DNA of 64,000 nucleotides from Cheiracanthium punctorium (GCA_038373885.1 JAWZYV010019608.1:124001-188000); one strand, 5' to 3'; shown: positions 13,401-28,400, counted from the stretch's first letter. The notes: a model not told the origin generated them from the sequence alone. Numbers and translations are program-made.

Positions 13401-16400
13401 TTTATTTCCTAACACCATGTGATTTCTTTTTGTGGGGTTGTGTCAAAGACATAGTTTATATACCACCTATGTCAAAAACACTGCCAGAACTTAAAGAACA
13501 CATTTGTGCAGCATTACTACGATTGATAGAATGATGCTAAGAAAGTATGGAACAAACTGGATTACAGATTGGATGTAGGCCGTGCAATAAGTGTCACACA
13601 TCGATTATTTGTAGCTAAAGAAAAAAAAAAATTTGGTTTATTTCTCTTTACATTCATGTATCACTTATTGTAATATGTGCAGTTGTTTCAAAAATATGAC
13701 TTTTTAAAATCAGGTCCATTTGTACTCACCCTGTATAATGTTCAGTGTTGTCAAAAAACCATAGTGTGACCCAACAAAAGTAGTGGTCAGATGAATGAAA
13801 ATTAAATCATGACATATAAAACTTACTAAAAATTTATGATGCAGTAAATTACAGAGTTTAATTTGATTTGAACAGAGGGAACAGTTCCCCCTGTTCTTAG
13901 TGACGAAGGGCTTTGACTGAGGAAGACTAAAACAATTTTTAGTCGAAACGTACGTATCTGCTTACCTGTTACATCTTATGTGTGTTTTTTACAAAGTTTT
14001 TTTATTTACTTTATCGTTTAACACCAGTATTTTGAGTGCTTTTTCCAGAGTAAAATTTGGTTAAAAGAATTAACATCATTTTATTATTGAGTGAGATTAA
14101 AATTTGAATGGTGCCAAGCCAATTTGAATCAGGATCACAACAAAATAAAAAAGTTTCCCTTATATTTGCCAGAATTTTACTATGCCTTAAAATCTTTTCT
14201 ATAACCCTTGATCTACAGTGACAAAAATAACAGCAAGACTATCCTATTAATTTTCTCTTTGGGAACAGCAACATACAAATAGATTCATTTAGGGTAATAA
14301 AGAAAAGTTGTAACAAATATTTTGCAATAAAACAGGAAAAAAAAAAGAAAGAAAAAGAAAATTAAATTATTAGCAATATGTTTGTAAATGATGTGTAGCA
14401 TCATCTTATGCAAAAAACAAAGTTCAACAAGTTTTCTTATTTTAATAAATGATGTTTCAATGTCATGTGCATCTGATTATAAATAAAAATATGTTAATGA
14501 GTAATTTACTATTAAAAATATGACACAGAAGACTTCTTATCATGGCTGTTTAATTTTCAACAAAATGCAAATTTGCATCAGTCCTCAACTCTATCAATAG
14601 AAACCTAAATGTATACAGTAATTTGTGCATGCTTAAATCGTACAGTAGATTATTGAGACAACAATAAGATTTTCCAAATAACAAATACTTCACATAGATT
14701 CTCAAAATTTAACATTTTATGACTGTTTACTCAATAAAATAATCATTCTATTTAAAGTATCAAAACTGAGTAAATTACTAATTTTTCTATTAAAAACATT
14801 TCACAAATCTGTATCCTCGACACAGTACAACTACAATAAAAACAAACTTACTTCTCTTTTAGAACCTCTTGCTTGCAGAGCAACAAGTTTACGCCTAGAT
14901 TCATTATCTGTTTGTGTCCAACCTCTTTCAACATCGCTTACTGCTTGAACATATAACAGATTCAGACATATCCTGTCATCTAACAATTCCTCATCATAAG
15001 CTGGATCCCAATAACTAAAAAAAATAAATTATAACAATCAGGGGGGAAAAAAAAATACAAGATTTAAAAAAGAGATCAACTGTAAAAATTATGATCTTAT
15101 GAGCAAATGATTTTATGAATTAGAGTAGAATAAAAGATATGGTATTTGTTAAAATCTGATAAAATTATGAATACTTTTGACCAAAGGTCATGGCCATCAT
15201 CAGACACTGACTCCATTGCAGCAACTCTATTTGACTTGACTAAATCCTAGTTGTATAAATTAACACAATTGTTTGGTAAACAACATTTACGTTCACATCA
15301 GTTTGTTTTAGCAATATGATAAGTTTTTCTACGGACCTTAGAGGTTTGAGTTCCTCTTAGTTCTGTAAAAACCAACTGTCTTACCCCTATTTTGTAATTT
15401 TTCTAATTAAATTTAACTGAAAGTGATTTTTTTTCTTTTTGTCTATCTGTTTTTGTTAAACTAAGTTTAAAATACATATGCAGTTCATAGGGGGGGAAAA
15501 AAAGGAAAATTTAATCATACTCCACCAGAATTGAAGGAGCTGATAGCAGTCAGCCTCACAACCTGACAAATAATAACTCTACAACAAAGACAACTTTGCA
15601 AGTAGGTTTCATTCTGAGTTTTGTGCCATGTCCACCACCTCAGATCTTTACCCATCTAATGGGGTAAAGATCCAAAAATACCACAATCTGTAAAAGTCAC
15701 TCCCAGTTTTTATGCATTATATTTTAGATAAAAGTGATTATTTAAGATGACAGGAAAAGGTCTTAGCTATATTCTAATAAAAAGTTTAGGTTCACAACTT
15801 GTTGCAATTTTTCAGAAATGAGTTATAATTCAAAATTGCAGACCTTTGCCCCACCTATCCTAGTACTTTTGAACTTTCATTTTCTAACCCACAAAACCTG
15901 TTGTAGCAATGACTGTGTGTTAACAAAGCAGTGACTTTTACTCAATTTCAAGAAATACTATTTGTCCTGCTAATTATGTTTTCTATATCTTATTAATGAC
16001 ACAAATACTTGAGCCACAACATTAAAAAGTCTTTAAATAATTAAAAAAGAAAAAGAGGAGAGACATTCCCAATTTAAATTAAACCAGAATGATTTTAAAT
16101 GCAGGACTGAATTATTTTTCAAGTGAAATTATGAACTTTTTCAAATTTAGGGCCAAAATTTATAATTTCTTATTTATTCCATTGTGTATTTGTCCCCCTC
16201 AGACCTAACACTGACATTTTTTTTTTTTTTTTATACCAGAAATTTTGATATAAACATATATTGCAACTTAGCATTGTACAAGCTGCATTGGAGCAATATT
16301 ATTAGAGAAGGCAAGAAGGAAAAAGGGTGAGGGAAAATTAAATCTGGTAATTGTTCCCAGCCAATGATTACCAGAACATGTGTAATTCAAGAAAAGGGGG

Positions 16401-19400
16401 GGAAAATGAGTGATAATATATTTAACGTTAGAGATATTATTTCCATTACAATTCATATTATTGTTTTCTTTAATGTGTAAATACACTTTTCATAAAAAGC
16501 ATTTTTGGAAATGAAAGTTTTAAATTTTATTTTTTCAGTTTTTGTCTCACAGATGGCTGACTACCTGTACCATAATTCACTGAAATCTAATGCCTAGTTA
16601 AAATACATTTTATAGTTTGGTTGTTTTTTTTATCAGTCAAGAGAAAAAATTGGATGCTATGTCATTTCAGAAAATTGTAACAGCTCAAAAAAACTTCTTC
16701 AAAAAATTATGATTAATTAAAATAATTCTTTCAGAAATGTACAATTAATAAAAATAGCTCTTCAGAAAATAATTATCTATGCATCTTATTTATCCTTTTT
16801 CTTTTCAACTACAGAAGACAGAGGTGGTTTCAGAATATGCTGCTTTGAATGCTTTAAAAAAGTACAATTTGTGCATGTTTGAAAGTTCATACACACGAGA
16901 CACTTGGCTGTGTTTACAAATTGAAAATTCTAACACACACACACACACACATATATATATAATGTAAACATACTTGTTTTTAAAGAGATTCATTTATACT
17001 TCCCCAAAATAAGCAGAGATTGAAAACAACTATCAACATAAATATTTAAAGAAAAATTGATAACCTAATAGAAGGTGAGAAGAAAAGGAGGGAAAAGCAG
17101 ATGAACTTACATAACATATACATTTCACAAACATGATTCTTCACACTTCCTTGATTTATTTATTAGTAATCAAGTGAATGAGAATACTTTTAACAACAAA
17201 TTGATACATAATCATTAAACCTTGTCTTCAGTCATACCTTTTACGTATAACAAGGAAATGGTTACTTCCAGCAGACTTTAAAGAAAGGTAAGGTGATTCA
17301 AAATCTTGTAACCTTCGTTCCACTGCAACAATATGAAAATAGATAATTACAATTTTTGTATTACCATAATACTTGAAATTGCTAAATGGCACCGATGTAT
17401 CTTTAATTAGAGCAAGCAAGATAGTTGCATTTCACATATGAATAGATTGAGACAATAATAATAATCTCTAAAGATGAAATAATAAGATTGACAAGTTGAA
17501 TCAAGAAAAGTTATTTTACAGTCAAAATAATTATTATTTCAAACATTTTACTTGCTTAAAATATATATTTATAAAGAGGGAATATTTTATTAAGCTTACC
17601 TGAAAGTTCATTGTTGCATTTGCTAACAAGATATATACAAAAGTACCAAATATATTTTTCATCTAATTTCAAAGACTTGCTTACAGCCTAGATATAGAAA
17701 TACAAGATTATAAATGGTGTATAACCAATCATATCAATTTAAACTACAAATAAGTAAAAAAGAGCCACCAAAATTACCACATTTTTATTCAAAAAGGAAG
17801 GGTATAAGAGAAATTTGTAATTTCAAATTTCTACAAAACAAAATACTGTCTCCAAAAGTTAAACACATCATCTTAATTTAACTCAAGTCACACAAATGAA
17901 AATATTATGAAATAACATGTTTTATTAAAACTAAAGAAGAGAAAATAACCATATTTCCTACAGATATGGGGATTTTAATTTTTTTTTTTTTTCAGTCTCG
18001 ATAAAGATGATATACTACATGTTTTAAAACATTAAAATATTTATTTTTACCTAAAATTATGTCATATGTTCAAATGACTTTTCAAATACTGATAATAAAA
18101 TAAGATCATTAAAATTCTCAACAGTGCATTAAGTAATAATAATGCAAAAACAATTATATGCTAAAATATGCACTCCCAAATTATTTTAAATTCAATAATT
18201 CAAAGGAAATTAACAGTAAGACGACGACATATTTTGAAAATAATGAAACGTGAAATGTAAAAGCTTTTAAAAATTCATTTTACCTATTACAGAATTAATA
18301 TATAAGCAAATTACAGTAGAAATTCAAAACAAAAATGAAAATGTGTTTTAACAATGTGTGCAACAAATGTGTGTATTGTGCATTCCCTCAAATGATTAAC
18401 AAGTAAGAGATATGCAAAACAGAGAAATTTTGCTAAATAAGTCATGCCTCAAGAAATTCACATTATATTAGGTTTGGCTGTTTTTCTGAGTTTTATAGCT
18501 AGTAAAGGATTATCTGGAAGAAAAGACAACTTATATCTTACGAAAATGATCTCTAAATGCTGTAATCAAGTTTTAAAGTTGAAAAATGACTCATGATGTG
18601 TCTATTTTAGTCAATTTTATAAAATGTACACTGCCAGTGCTGTATGTAACGAGCCATCATTCCTTTGACCTACACAAGAATTAGCATTAAGACACATTAA
18701 TGAGGGTTAGGAAAACAAAATGTGCAAATCACAATAGATTTTTGAAAAAAAAATTATTTAAATATAACTTTTCTGATTTTCATTTCAGAAAATTAATTCA
18801 TTCATCATCATAATTAAGATTTTAAATGATATTGAGTATTCTATTGAAATAACAGAAAAATTAGCTAAGCATTCTTGCTTTATCAGAGAATTATCACTCA
18901 TCTTAAATAATTTTTTATTGATTGAAACTTTTAAACTTTCTCTTGCACAATCAATTGATAGGGGAAGAGTTAGAAATATTGATAAAGCAACACTGATTTT
19001 CGGGTAGGACTCAACTGAACCAAAATCAAGAATCTATAGATTACTATGCAGAAACACAGTACCAATTCATAAGAACGATTACTTCAAACTAACAACTATC
19101 ACTTTCACAGGTGAATTTGTATTCGTTTTTATATTTAACAGCAAAATCAGTAGCTGATTGTTTTTGCAATCAGCAACACTAATGTATTTATACAGGAAAG
19201 TCAAAAAGAAAGCAAAAACTTGTTACAGACAGTTTGCATATTTCGTAGCAGCAAATTTTTTGAGACAATAAATAGTCATGAACACAGTATTTTTTTATAT
19301 ACACATATATAATTCTTTGAGAGTGAAGTAACTCTTTTTTCATCTATTTCTAATACTTTAATTTCTTGTGAATAGCATCGTGAGCCCCTCTATCATACGT

Positions 19401-22400
19401 AAGCCCTTTTGCTGTTGTGCCTGCCTAATTATGGCATTGTTATACTGAAAACTGGAGGTCAAATTATGTCAAAGTCTCTTAGCGAGCTTATACAGGCATA
19501 CATTTTATTAGAGGAACCAGAACGCACCGTCATTTTCATGCATGTCAATATTTTGCCTAGCAAAAACTACTGAAGCTAATACTACATTATTTGAGATGTA
19601 TGTGAGGCTTGTAACTAAGTTCTCAACAAGAGAGGATTTTCTGAAATTTGTACCTTAAGGTGGGATAGCAGGCTAAAACGTTCTTTTCGCACATCTCTCT
19701 CTATCCCACAGAAGAAGAAGTAAAAAGAGATATACATAAAATTCTTGCAGTAAAATGTAACACACACAAAATTACATAAAAATAAATTTCAGAACATATT
19801 GAAATTCATCACACAAGGACAAGGGGAAGTTGTACCATTACCTTCGCTTTTTTTAACATATCTTTTTAGTTTCTAGAAAGAAAAAGCAGTTACCTGTGAA
19901 ATTCTCGCTTTAAAACACAGCAAATGTAAATCTACTGTTTTGGCACAACTGGTTTGTCACGAAAAATTTATTTGAATAAATGATTTTTAGAAAAAAAAGC
20001 ACATTGTCTTCTGGTCAGGGTTGGACGGTATTTACCGTCTGATGGTATTTACCGGTTTTTACTATGGTTTTTACCGTCTTTGGAAAAACATGTTTTTACC
20101 AGGGTTTTTACAACCTTTGAGAAAAACTTATTAGTTTGACTATTTTTTGTCACTTTTTTGAAGATTTATCGCTCCACTAATGGCTGAGAGGTTCTGCTCG
20201 CGAAACTGGATGATGGGAGGTGCCATGTTCATATCCCGGTCGTGACTGTTGATCTAGCTGTTCGGAGTTTTCCATTTTTTTTTTTTTTTCTTCCAGAAAC
20301 CGTGCATAAATACTGGCTAAGATCACACCTTAGCAATAGGAAGGTATTCCCCTATAGGATTAGGACCCTAGTGCAGTCAATCGGCCCTAATCCACAAGCA
20401 AACAATGAAGATTTATCTGCTATTTTTTCATTTTCTCAGGATAAAAGTTCAGGACACTTAAAATCACTATTTCCATTTCCATATAACAATATTCACCTAA
20501 TTCAGTGTCTGATTTGGTAAGTAAAAGAATGCTATATGAAAATAGTTGATTTTAAGGAATATAATAAACACAGAAAACTTTCATCCATGTTTTCATCTTA
20601 CAAGAATTCAAATTTATAGATAATGTACATTTATCATTATTAAAACTATTATTATGAGAAAGCACATTACAATATTTATTACAATTATGTAATGCAGGCT
20701 AGTTTAATAATTTTTACTTAAAGGGAAATTGTAAATATACTTTTATTACATAATGTAGTTTGCACAATCACATAATGTAGTTTGCATCATCAGGATGTCC
20801 TGCTGATGATATATCCACATCAATTACATGAAAATACAGGGTAAAATCATACAAGCCGGTGCCCACCCCATGTAAACATGGCGACAGTCGCTGGAGCTTG
20901 GCGACCGCCAAGCTCCAGCGACTGTCGCCATGTTTACTCGTCATTCTAGGCAACCAGTGGTCCGTTTTTAACTAAAAAAACCCCAGTGGATTCAGCAACC
21001 TAGTTGTACAGCTATCTAAACTAGGCAACCAGTGGTCGGTTTTTAACTAAAAAAACCCCAGTGGATTCAGCAACCTAGTTGTACAGCTATCTAAACTAGG
21101 CAACCAGTGGTCGGTTTTTAACTAAAAAAACCTCAGTGGATTCAGCAACCTAGATGTACAGCTATCTAAACTAGGCAACCAGTGGTCCGTTTTTAACTAA
21201 AAAAACCTCAGTGGATTCAGCAACCTAGCTGTACAGCTATCTAAACTAGGCAACCAGTGGCCCGTTTTTAACTAAAAAAACCTCAGTGGATTCAGCAACC
21301 TAGCTGTACAGCTATCTAAACTAGGCAACCAGTGGCCCGTTTTTAACTAAAAAAACCTCAGTGGATTCAGCAACCTAGTTGTACAGCTATGTAAACTACG
21401 CAACCAGTGGACCGTTTTTAACTAAAAAAAAACAACAACAGTGAACTAAGCAACCTAGTTGTACAGCTAATGTAAACTGGGCAAACACTGGCCCGTTTTC
21501 AACTCAAAAAAACATCGGTGGATTAAACAACCTAGTTGTACACCTCTTATAAAGTCAGTATGATTAGAATAGCACGTAAATAGCACTTACGAAAACATAA
21601 ACACTTCAAATATCAATTTAAAATTCACATTAAAAACCTTAAACATCGAAAGATTCGTTAAAAAAGAACACTTACCTCTATTTTTTTGGTAAATAACCGC
21701 TCAGAAATGTCCCCAACACCCACCGGCTTATAACGTACTATATTTCTAACAAACACCCACAAATTCTTTTCTTATATTAACATAACACATTTCATTCCCT
21801 TCCATCAATAACGCAAACAATTTCAAATTCCCAAACCTGACGAAACACGTATTCTTTATGGTTGCCAGTCACAACTACCACCGGCAGTTGGCGGTGCATC
21901 GCTCACTCTCGCGTCAGATTGTTCGCCAATGATTTGTAAACAAACCTTTGACATGTAAACAAGGCACCGTATACGGAATATAGTCCAAATACAGTTTTAT
22001 AAATAGCATTAATATTACAGTTCATGGCTCAGGGAGTTTACCGTATCATTAGGTTTCTACCCCTTTTTTCTAGGTTTTTACTGGTAAAAACCTAGTTTTT
22101 ACCATGCCCTGGCAAAAAACAGTTTTTACCGGTAAAAAGCCAACCCTGCTTCTGGTGCACCTAATATCAAACTGTATTTTACTTACTTCCAAAACAGTTG
22201 ATGTGCGTGCTAGGGAAGACACTCTGACACTGACTTTCTGCCAGTTCATGAGATGAATGTCGAGGGTGACATTCTCTTCGGAAGCATTCTGAGTTTCCTG
22301 CTGGGCAGATAGTAGGAACCCAGTGAACACATCACTATCAGCAACATGGGGATCTTGGCTAACTGCAAATATTATCACGCAAAAAGTTTTATGACATGCT

Positions 22401-25400
22401 ACAAAATGTAATTAAAGATAGCATTCAACTTAAAAAGAAAGCAAGACAAGTACAGAAAATATGAAAATATTCCACGTTATCAATGCATTAGAATATCTTT
22501 ATTGTCGATATATCATCAAATTTCATTTCAAATATATTTCAAAAATTATAACTTAAAGTAAACTCATTTATATATAAGATTGTTAAATCATATTTTTATA
22601 ACCACTAAATTTAGGGCAGTGGGGAAGAGAGGGAAAGTTTTTTTTTTTTCCTTTTTTTAATATGTAAAGGCTGATGCTGATAAGCCAAGTCTTGACATCA
22701 CTACAGGGGCTATAGGAATATTCTTCTGGCACATTTTACAAATTTTTAATGGCATGACAGCATCCCCAAAGAAAAGATTAATGTGTTAAACTGCAAACCC
22801 TGCCTCCACACAATGGAGAGAGCAATGGAAGATTTCCCCCCCCCCTCTCAATTTTCTTGTCATCCATTGAAATACTTCTTGAAGGAAGTCACTAACCCCT
22901 TTTAATTAAAAATGTAACCAATAATCAAATTTCTACAACTGGCAACAACAACATTTTTCTAGATTTTTCCTTTACTAGAGAAACACCAGCAGCTATCACT
23001 GGACTGGTTTAGATTTTTTTTTTTTTTAAAGAAAGGAAAAAGGGTCTACTGACACCTGTTAATGGTTTACTTAAGAAAAATTTTTGCTCACTTAGTGCAT
23101 CTTACTTACCTAACTGGATAAATTTCTCAAGTTGTGCACGTCTCTCCTCTGTCTGTGCAGGTGTGAGTGGAAGTAATTTTTTCGGAGGGAATGGAGGAAG
23201 GCAGTTAGGACCAAACTCTCTTCGTAGTTGATCATATAAATTATATAACTGGCGATACCGAACTGTACAGTGGAAGGCCCCATTTACATGCATGTTATAT
23301 GCCTGGAAGTTATTAAAGAAAACCATTAAAACTTAAAACTTATATGGTCAACACTAATACAAATTCCATTTTATCTTTAATGACAGAATTTGACAAAATG
23401 ATTAACAAATAAATACAAACTGGAAAAAAGGAAAAAGTAATTGTCTTATTTGACTTTTTGCCTCCCAGTACTGCTTAACCCAGGTTGAAAATCAGACCAT
23501 ACTTTTTAAGCAATAAATTTTAAAATATAGAATTTGCCTAAAGACAGGGTTCGTTGATATATATCAATGGATATATATCGTGATATATATCATGATATAT
23601 ATCCGATATTTATTTTATAATAAATATCATGATATTTTTTATATTTTCATATAAAGTGTGGGAATAAGTTTACCGATTAGGGCAGGAAAAGATTTTTCTT
23701 TTATAGTATCCTTATTGTTTATTATTTTATCGTATATATTCATCGTATTGTTTATTCCTTCTAAAGAAACTTTGGTGATTCCAAGAAATTTCATCCTCCT
23801 TTTTACCACAAGGGTGTCACTGCTTCAGTAATCAATTTTAGAAGGGGGTGGAGTAGGCAGGACATAATCTCAGACTTTCTATATCATCCATATTGAAAGG
23901 AGGAAAGGGGAATGACTTTTAGAATAATACTTTCCTTATCTAAGCGATTGCTGAAAATGTAAAAGCAGGGATGAGATTGGCAAAAGAGCAAAAAAGCTGA
24001 AATCATACGAGAGCAAAAAATTTATACACATGATATTTATATCTAATTAATGTGAAAGTTTTAAGAGAAGAAAAACATTGGAACATGCTACAACATAAAA
24101 ATATCACACCGTTAACTCATAACTACAATCAGGAATTCACAGAAAAACAGAATTTTCAGAGAAAAAAAGACTAAAAAGTGATTTCCTCTTTATTCACAAA
24201 AAGCTGAAGATCTCATCCCTGTAAAAGAAACCCTTGTAAATTAAATGGAGTTAAGTTCAACAAATGCATAGATTTCACTTGGAATATGTGAAATTCCCTA
24301 TAAATGGAAGATGACACTTTACCAGGAGAATTATGGAATGACAACAGGGGAAATTTGATGCAAATTTATCAAGAGCACAAATTTGAAATTGATAAAGCCA
24401 TTTTCAATTTAGTCAATGATGTAAACCTAATGGTTAACTGTTCTGATTACATAGATATTTTAGGATCCATTTCAAATGCACTTTATGAGGACCAAAGTGA
24501 TCGATGTACAATGTGTTGCCATGTTTTGCAAATTAAAGGAAAAATTAAATGTATACGGCAGGAAAGATATTATGAGAAAATTCTCAGACAGGAAAGAAAT
24601 GGCTTTATCATCGGCACATTTAGCTGCATATATGTTGGACGACAGATATTGTGGGAAAAAATTAAGTTAAGATGAAACCCACATAGCTTTTAATTTCATA
24701 CGTTCAATTGATAAAGAACTTGACTATGTCTATGAACTTTTTAGCCAAAAAGAGCTCTTTTCCAAGTTTTATGTTTGAAGATGAATTTCTAAATGTTGAA
24801 CCCATAGTTTGGTGGAACACTATCAAAATAAAAGACCATCTGAAAGACAAAACATTGCACCTAATTAGGCAGTTAGTTACTGCTAGTCCATCAACAGTTG
24901 GGCTAGAAAGGATATTTTCTAGCTTTGGATTAGTCCAGTCCAAAACTAGGTAATCGCTTAGGGACTGAAAAAGCAGAGAAACTTACTTTTTTGTTTCAAT
25001 ATTTTAATAAAAAGAAATAAAGGGAGAATTACATGTTATTTTGAATTTGTAATTAATAAAATTATCTTGGCACTGGAGATTGAATCTTACATTTTGCATT
25101 TTAGTAAGTACATAAAACATATTTAGTTTGTTTCTGTTTCCTACTTTATCTGGTAAAATTTTGTTGTTAAATGCAAAATATATAACTATTAGCAAATATA
25201 AATTGAATATTTGTTATAATGTTTATATCATGCTTGAAAATATTTATCAACAATAAAATTAACTTTTTATCAGAAATATTTATAAATATCAAAATACTAT
25301 ATATCAAAATATCAGATATATATCAAAAATATCGGATATTTTTGGTATTTTCGAAAATATCATGATATTTACGATCCCTGCCTAAAGATGAGAAATGAGC

Positions 25401-28400
25401 TATTGTATTACTTCAAGAACAAGGTATAGTTCATAAAAAATGAAAGTAATCAACTGATTAAATTTCAAAGATGAATTAAAACCAAGACGGAGGTTTTATA
25501 CTCATCCTTTTCTGGAAATGAAAGGTATTCAAACACAAACACGATTTGCAGAATCAAATATTTTTTCCATTTCTTCAGTACATTTCATTTACTTGTTGAT
25601 ATTTTGTACTCTGATCCGTTAATGAAATTATATAATTTTTTTTAAGTTTAAAAATGCAATAATTATACACAATTTAAATTTTTAGTGCACATACGCAAAT
25701 GACTTGCAATTTTAAAAAGTGCATATCTTTAAGAAATGATCTAAAAGTGTAACGTTGCTCTGAAAGCATAATGTTAAGAAAATTTAGGCCCTGATTTGAT
25801 AAAGGCAGTAAATACTATAATCTTAAATAATAATAATTGTTATATATATTGTTTATTGTCTGTAGTAAAAGTTATGTATGTACATTAAATTTAGAAAAAA
25901 AAAAAAAAAAAACCACTTTAGGAAATACTGAATTTTTTAAAAGGGGCTAATCATATAAATCTTCCTGTTTTTTTTTTTTGTTTTTTTTTTTTTAACTGAG
26001 TCCACTTTGACGAACCCCAGTTGGCAGAGTCTTTCCCAACTCTGGTCATAGGGCATAGTGTTAGGGGAATACGGGAGGCACATAACCCCTCAACACTGTT
26101 TTAAAACCCATTTATTTTAAAACCTATAAAATCTTGCTATTCCTACTATTGCATGTATTATGTGTCCCCCCAACTTGCCAAATTTATGATCATGCTATGC
26201 TTATGACTTTGGTTCCATACAGTGACAGATTCAGAAAAATATTCTGGATGAAGCACAAAAATTTTTTGACTCCTTTTTCTTGTAAATCCATGTGAATTAC
26301 AAAACAAACCCATCTTCTATGGCAGGGGTTCCCATCCAAGTCAGGCCACCCTTTAAGAAACTTGGAATTTTTTCATGGCACGCACAACACACATCTTTGA
26401 TATGTATAGTGCTGTTATATTGTATATATTTTATATTTTTACAATTGTGAAGAACAAATTAGGGAAGTAAAGTAGTAAGACAGGGGTTGATGCAGATGAA
26501 AATTGGGTCCGTGTTGTGGCCCCTTCACAAAATTACAATTGATTAAAATGGCTCCTCCACAAAAATACAATCGATTAAAACATACCTTCGCAAAATTACT
26601 GTTGATTAAAACAGCCCTTCATTGGCATTTTACCGTATATTTTAATCTATTTTAACAGAGACTTTTCATTAAAAATTGGTTTTAAAAAATCACAAAAGTG
26701 TCAAAATTCTCAAATTAAGTACTGAAATTCACAAAAATAAGCAATTTTCGCAAGAAAGTGGGACCCTGGAAAAAATTCCTGGATCAACCCCTGTAAGAAT
26801 ATAAACATAACTAATAAAATTCTAATTTAAAATTCAATACTGTTCCTTAATAAAATCGTGGGCACTTTGCAGCAGCCCTCACCTTTCTGCGAAGCAAACC
26901 CAGGTGCTGCGGCACAAACTTTGGGAACCCCTATTCTATGATGTAAATTTACATTGCCTTGGGGAGGACAAGCTCTTGTGCAATGTGCCCCCACACCCCT
27001 CTGGATATGCAATAGTGCATTGGTTGGCAAAACGTCACTCGCGAGTCATATGCGGCTCTTAGGCCCCTTGAAAGAGGGTCTCCCACAAATGACCAGGTAT
27101 AACACAGTAATTTTTCTCACCCCAATAAACGAAATGCTTTGAAAGACCTGGAGAAACAAGACACAGTGATTTTTAATATCTGAAACCAGAGGTTGAAAAA
27201 AGTTGTAAAATCTTTGGAGCCAGCCAAAAATTTTAGAAGCCACATATATGTTGAATTATATTAATGAGAAAAAAAAGAGCTAGTCGCCTAGGCATATTTT
27301 TTAGTCGCCTGGGGCCCGGGTTTTTTCAAACCCTGCCTGAAACTATTCCTAACTCATATGATTGGTTGATAAAACAGGCATTTGGAGTAATAACTCCAAA
27401 TGCCTGTTTTATCAACCAGCCTGTTTTATTAAAATGTTATGTATATATCAAAAGGGAAATATCCCTTTTCTGGTCTGCATATTTATGCCAACAGTCATTT
27501 TCAAATCTGAACCTTCTCAATGATAAATTAAGAAGTTGTCTTAACTTAATGATGAAAATCAGGTAGTGTGTCCAAAATTAAAACCAACATCAGTGTTTTC
27601 ATGAGAGAGCAAGAATCTCTCAATTTTATTTTTATTTTTCCTGCATTAAAAAATTATTACTGCGAGAAATACGCACACCCTGCGAAACATTGCACAAAAT
27701 ACTCACATCTCAAAAGATTCAGGGGTGGGCGGTTATTGAGAACACAGTTGTTCTTCAACCATGGTTTAAGCTCAGGTCAAAAATTATTTAGCAAAAAAGC
27801 TAAAATAAGGAAAAAAGCTGTAGCAAAATGCTAATAGGATATTCCATGTTCCATTTTTCTTTCTGGGAGATAGTGTCTGATCTCCTATTCTTTTTAGAGT
27901 GGTCTTGAAAATTGTAGACGTACTTGTTATATACTGGAATTCAATGCTGAAAATAAAAGATTCCCCTCAGAACCATTCTATAACTATTCCATAACAGGAA
28001 GTTTTTACTTTTACCCCTGTTTCTCTGGTCAAACTGGCGAGTGTTTTGCCTAACTCGCTTCGAAACTTAATGAGAACTGTATAAATCTGCGAGGGCGAAA
28101 TAGGCACCATAGTAAAGAATAGGAAATCCTCAGTCCAGTTAGTAAGTATAGGTCAGTGGTCACAATGTATTTTCAATATGTGGCTCTCTTTGACTAGACT
28201 TTGAAGACAACCGTATCAGTGAATCATACAATTTATGTAAATAATGATTTTCTGATCTAACATGAAATCAAACACAATGATCAGTGTTTGATTTCATGTT
28301 AGGTCCAAATTCCTCCTATACCCTGTCCTTTTGCCACTGGTCATAGCAATAACTCATCAGAAGTAGTGCATAAAACTTATATGAATTATTGATTGTGCTC

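Larger units (their letters stand above)
20016..22148. mobile_element. hAT-like non-autonomous element (SNX17 intron 3), host of a nested element
   Basis: Inverted tips CAGGGTTGG and exact 8-bp duplications CTTCTGGT at 20008-20015 and 22149-22156, the hAT signature. Both subterminal regions are packed with copies of a TTTTTACC/GGTAAAAA motif, likely transposase-binding repeats. No transposase frame was seen. Removing the inner element (20840-21986 plus one 8-bp TSD) leaves about 980 bp. The right end lies only 38 bp from SNX17 exon 3 and 32 bp from its donor, yet the donor is intact. Confidence 0.88.

Noticed and set aside
20946..21540. Regular direct repeats resembling a CRISPR array
   Set aside because: The 75-bp units are contiguous and repeat over their whole length with no variable spacers, in a eukaryotic intron inside a transposon.
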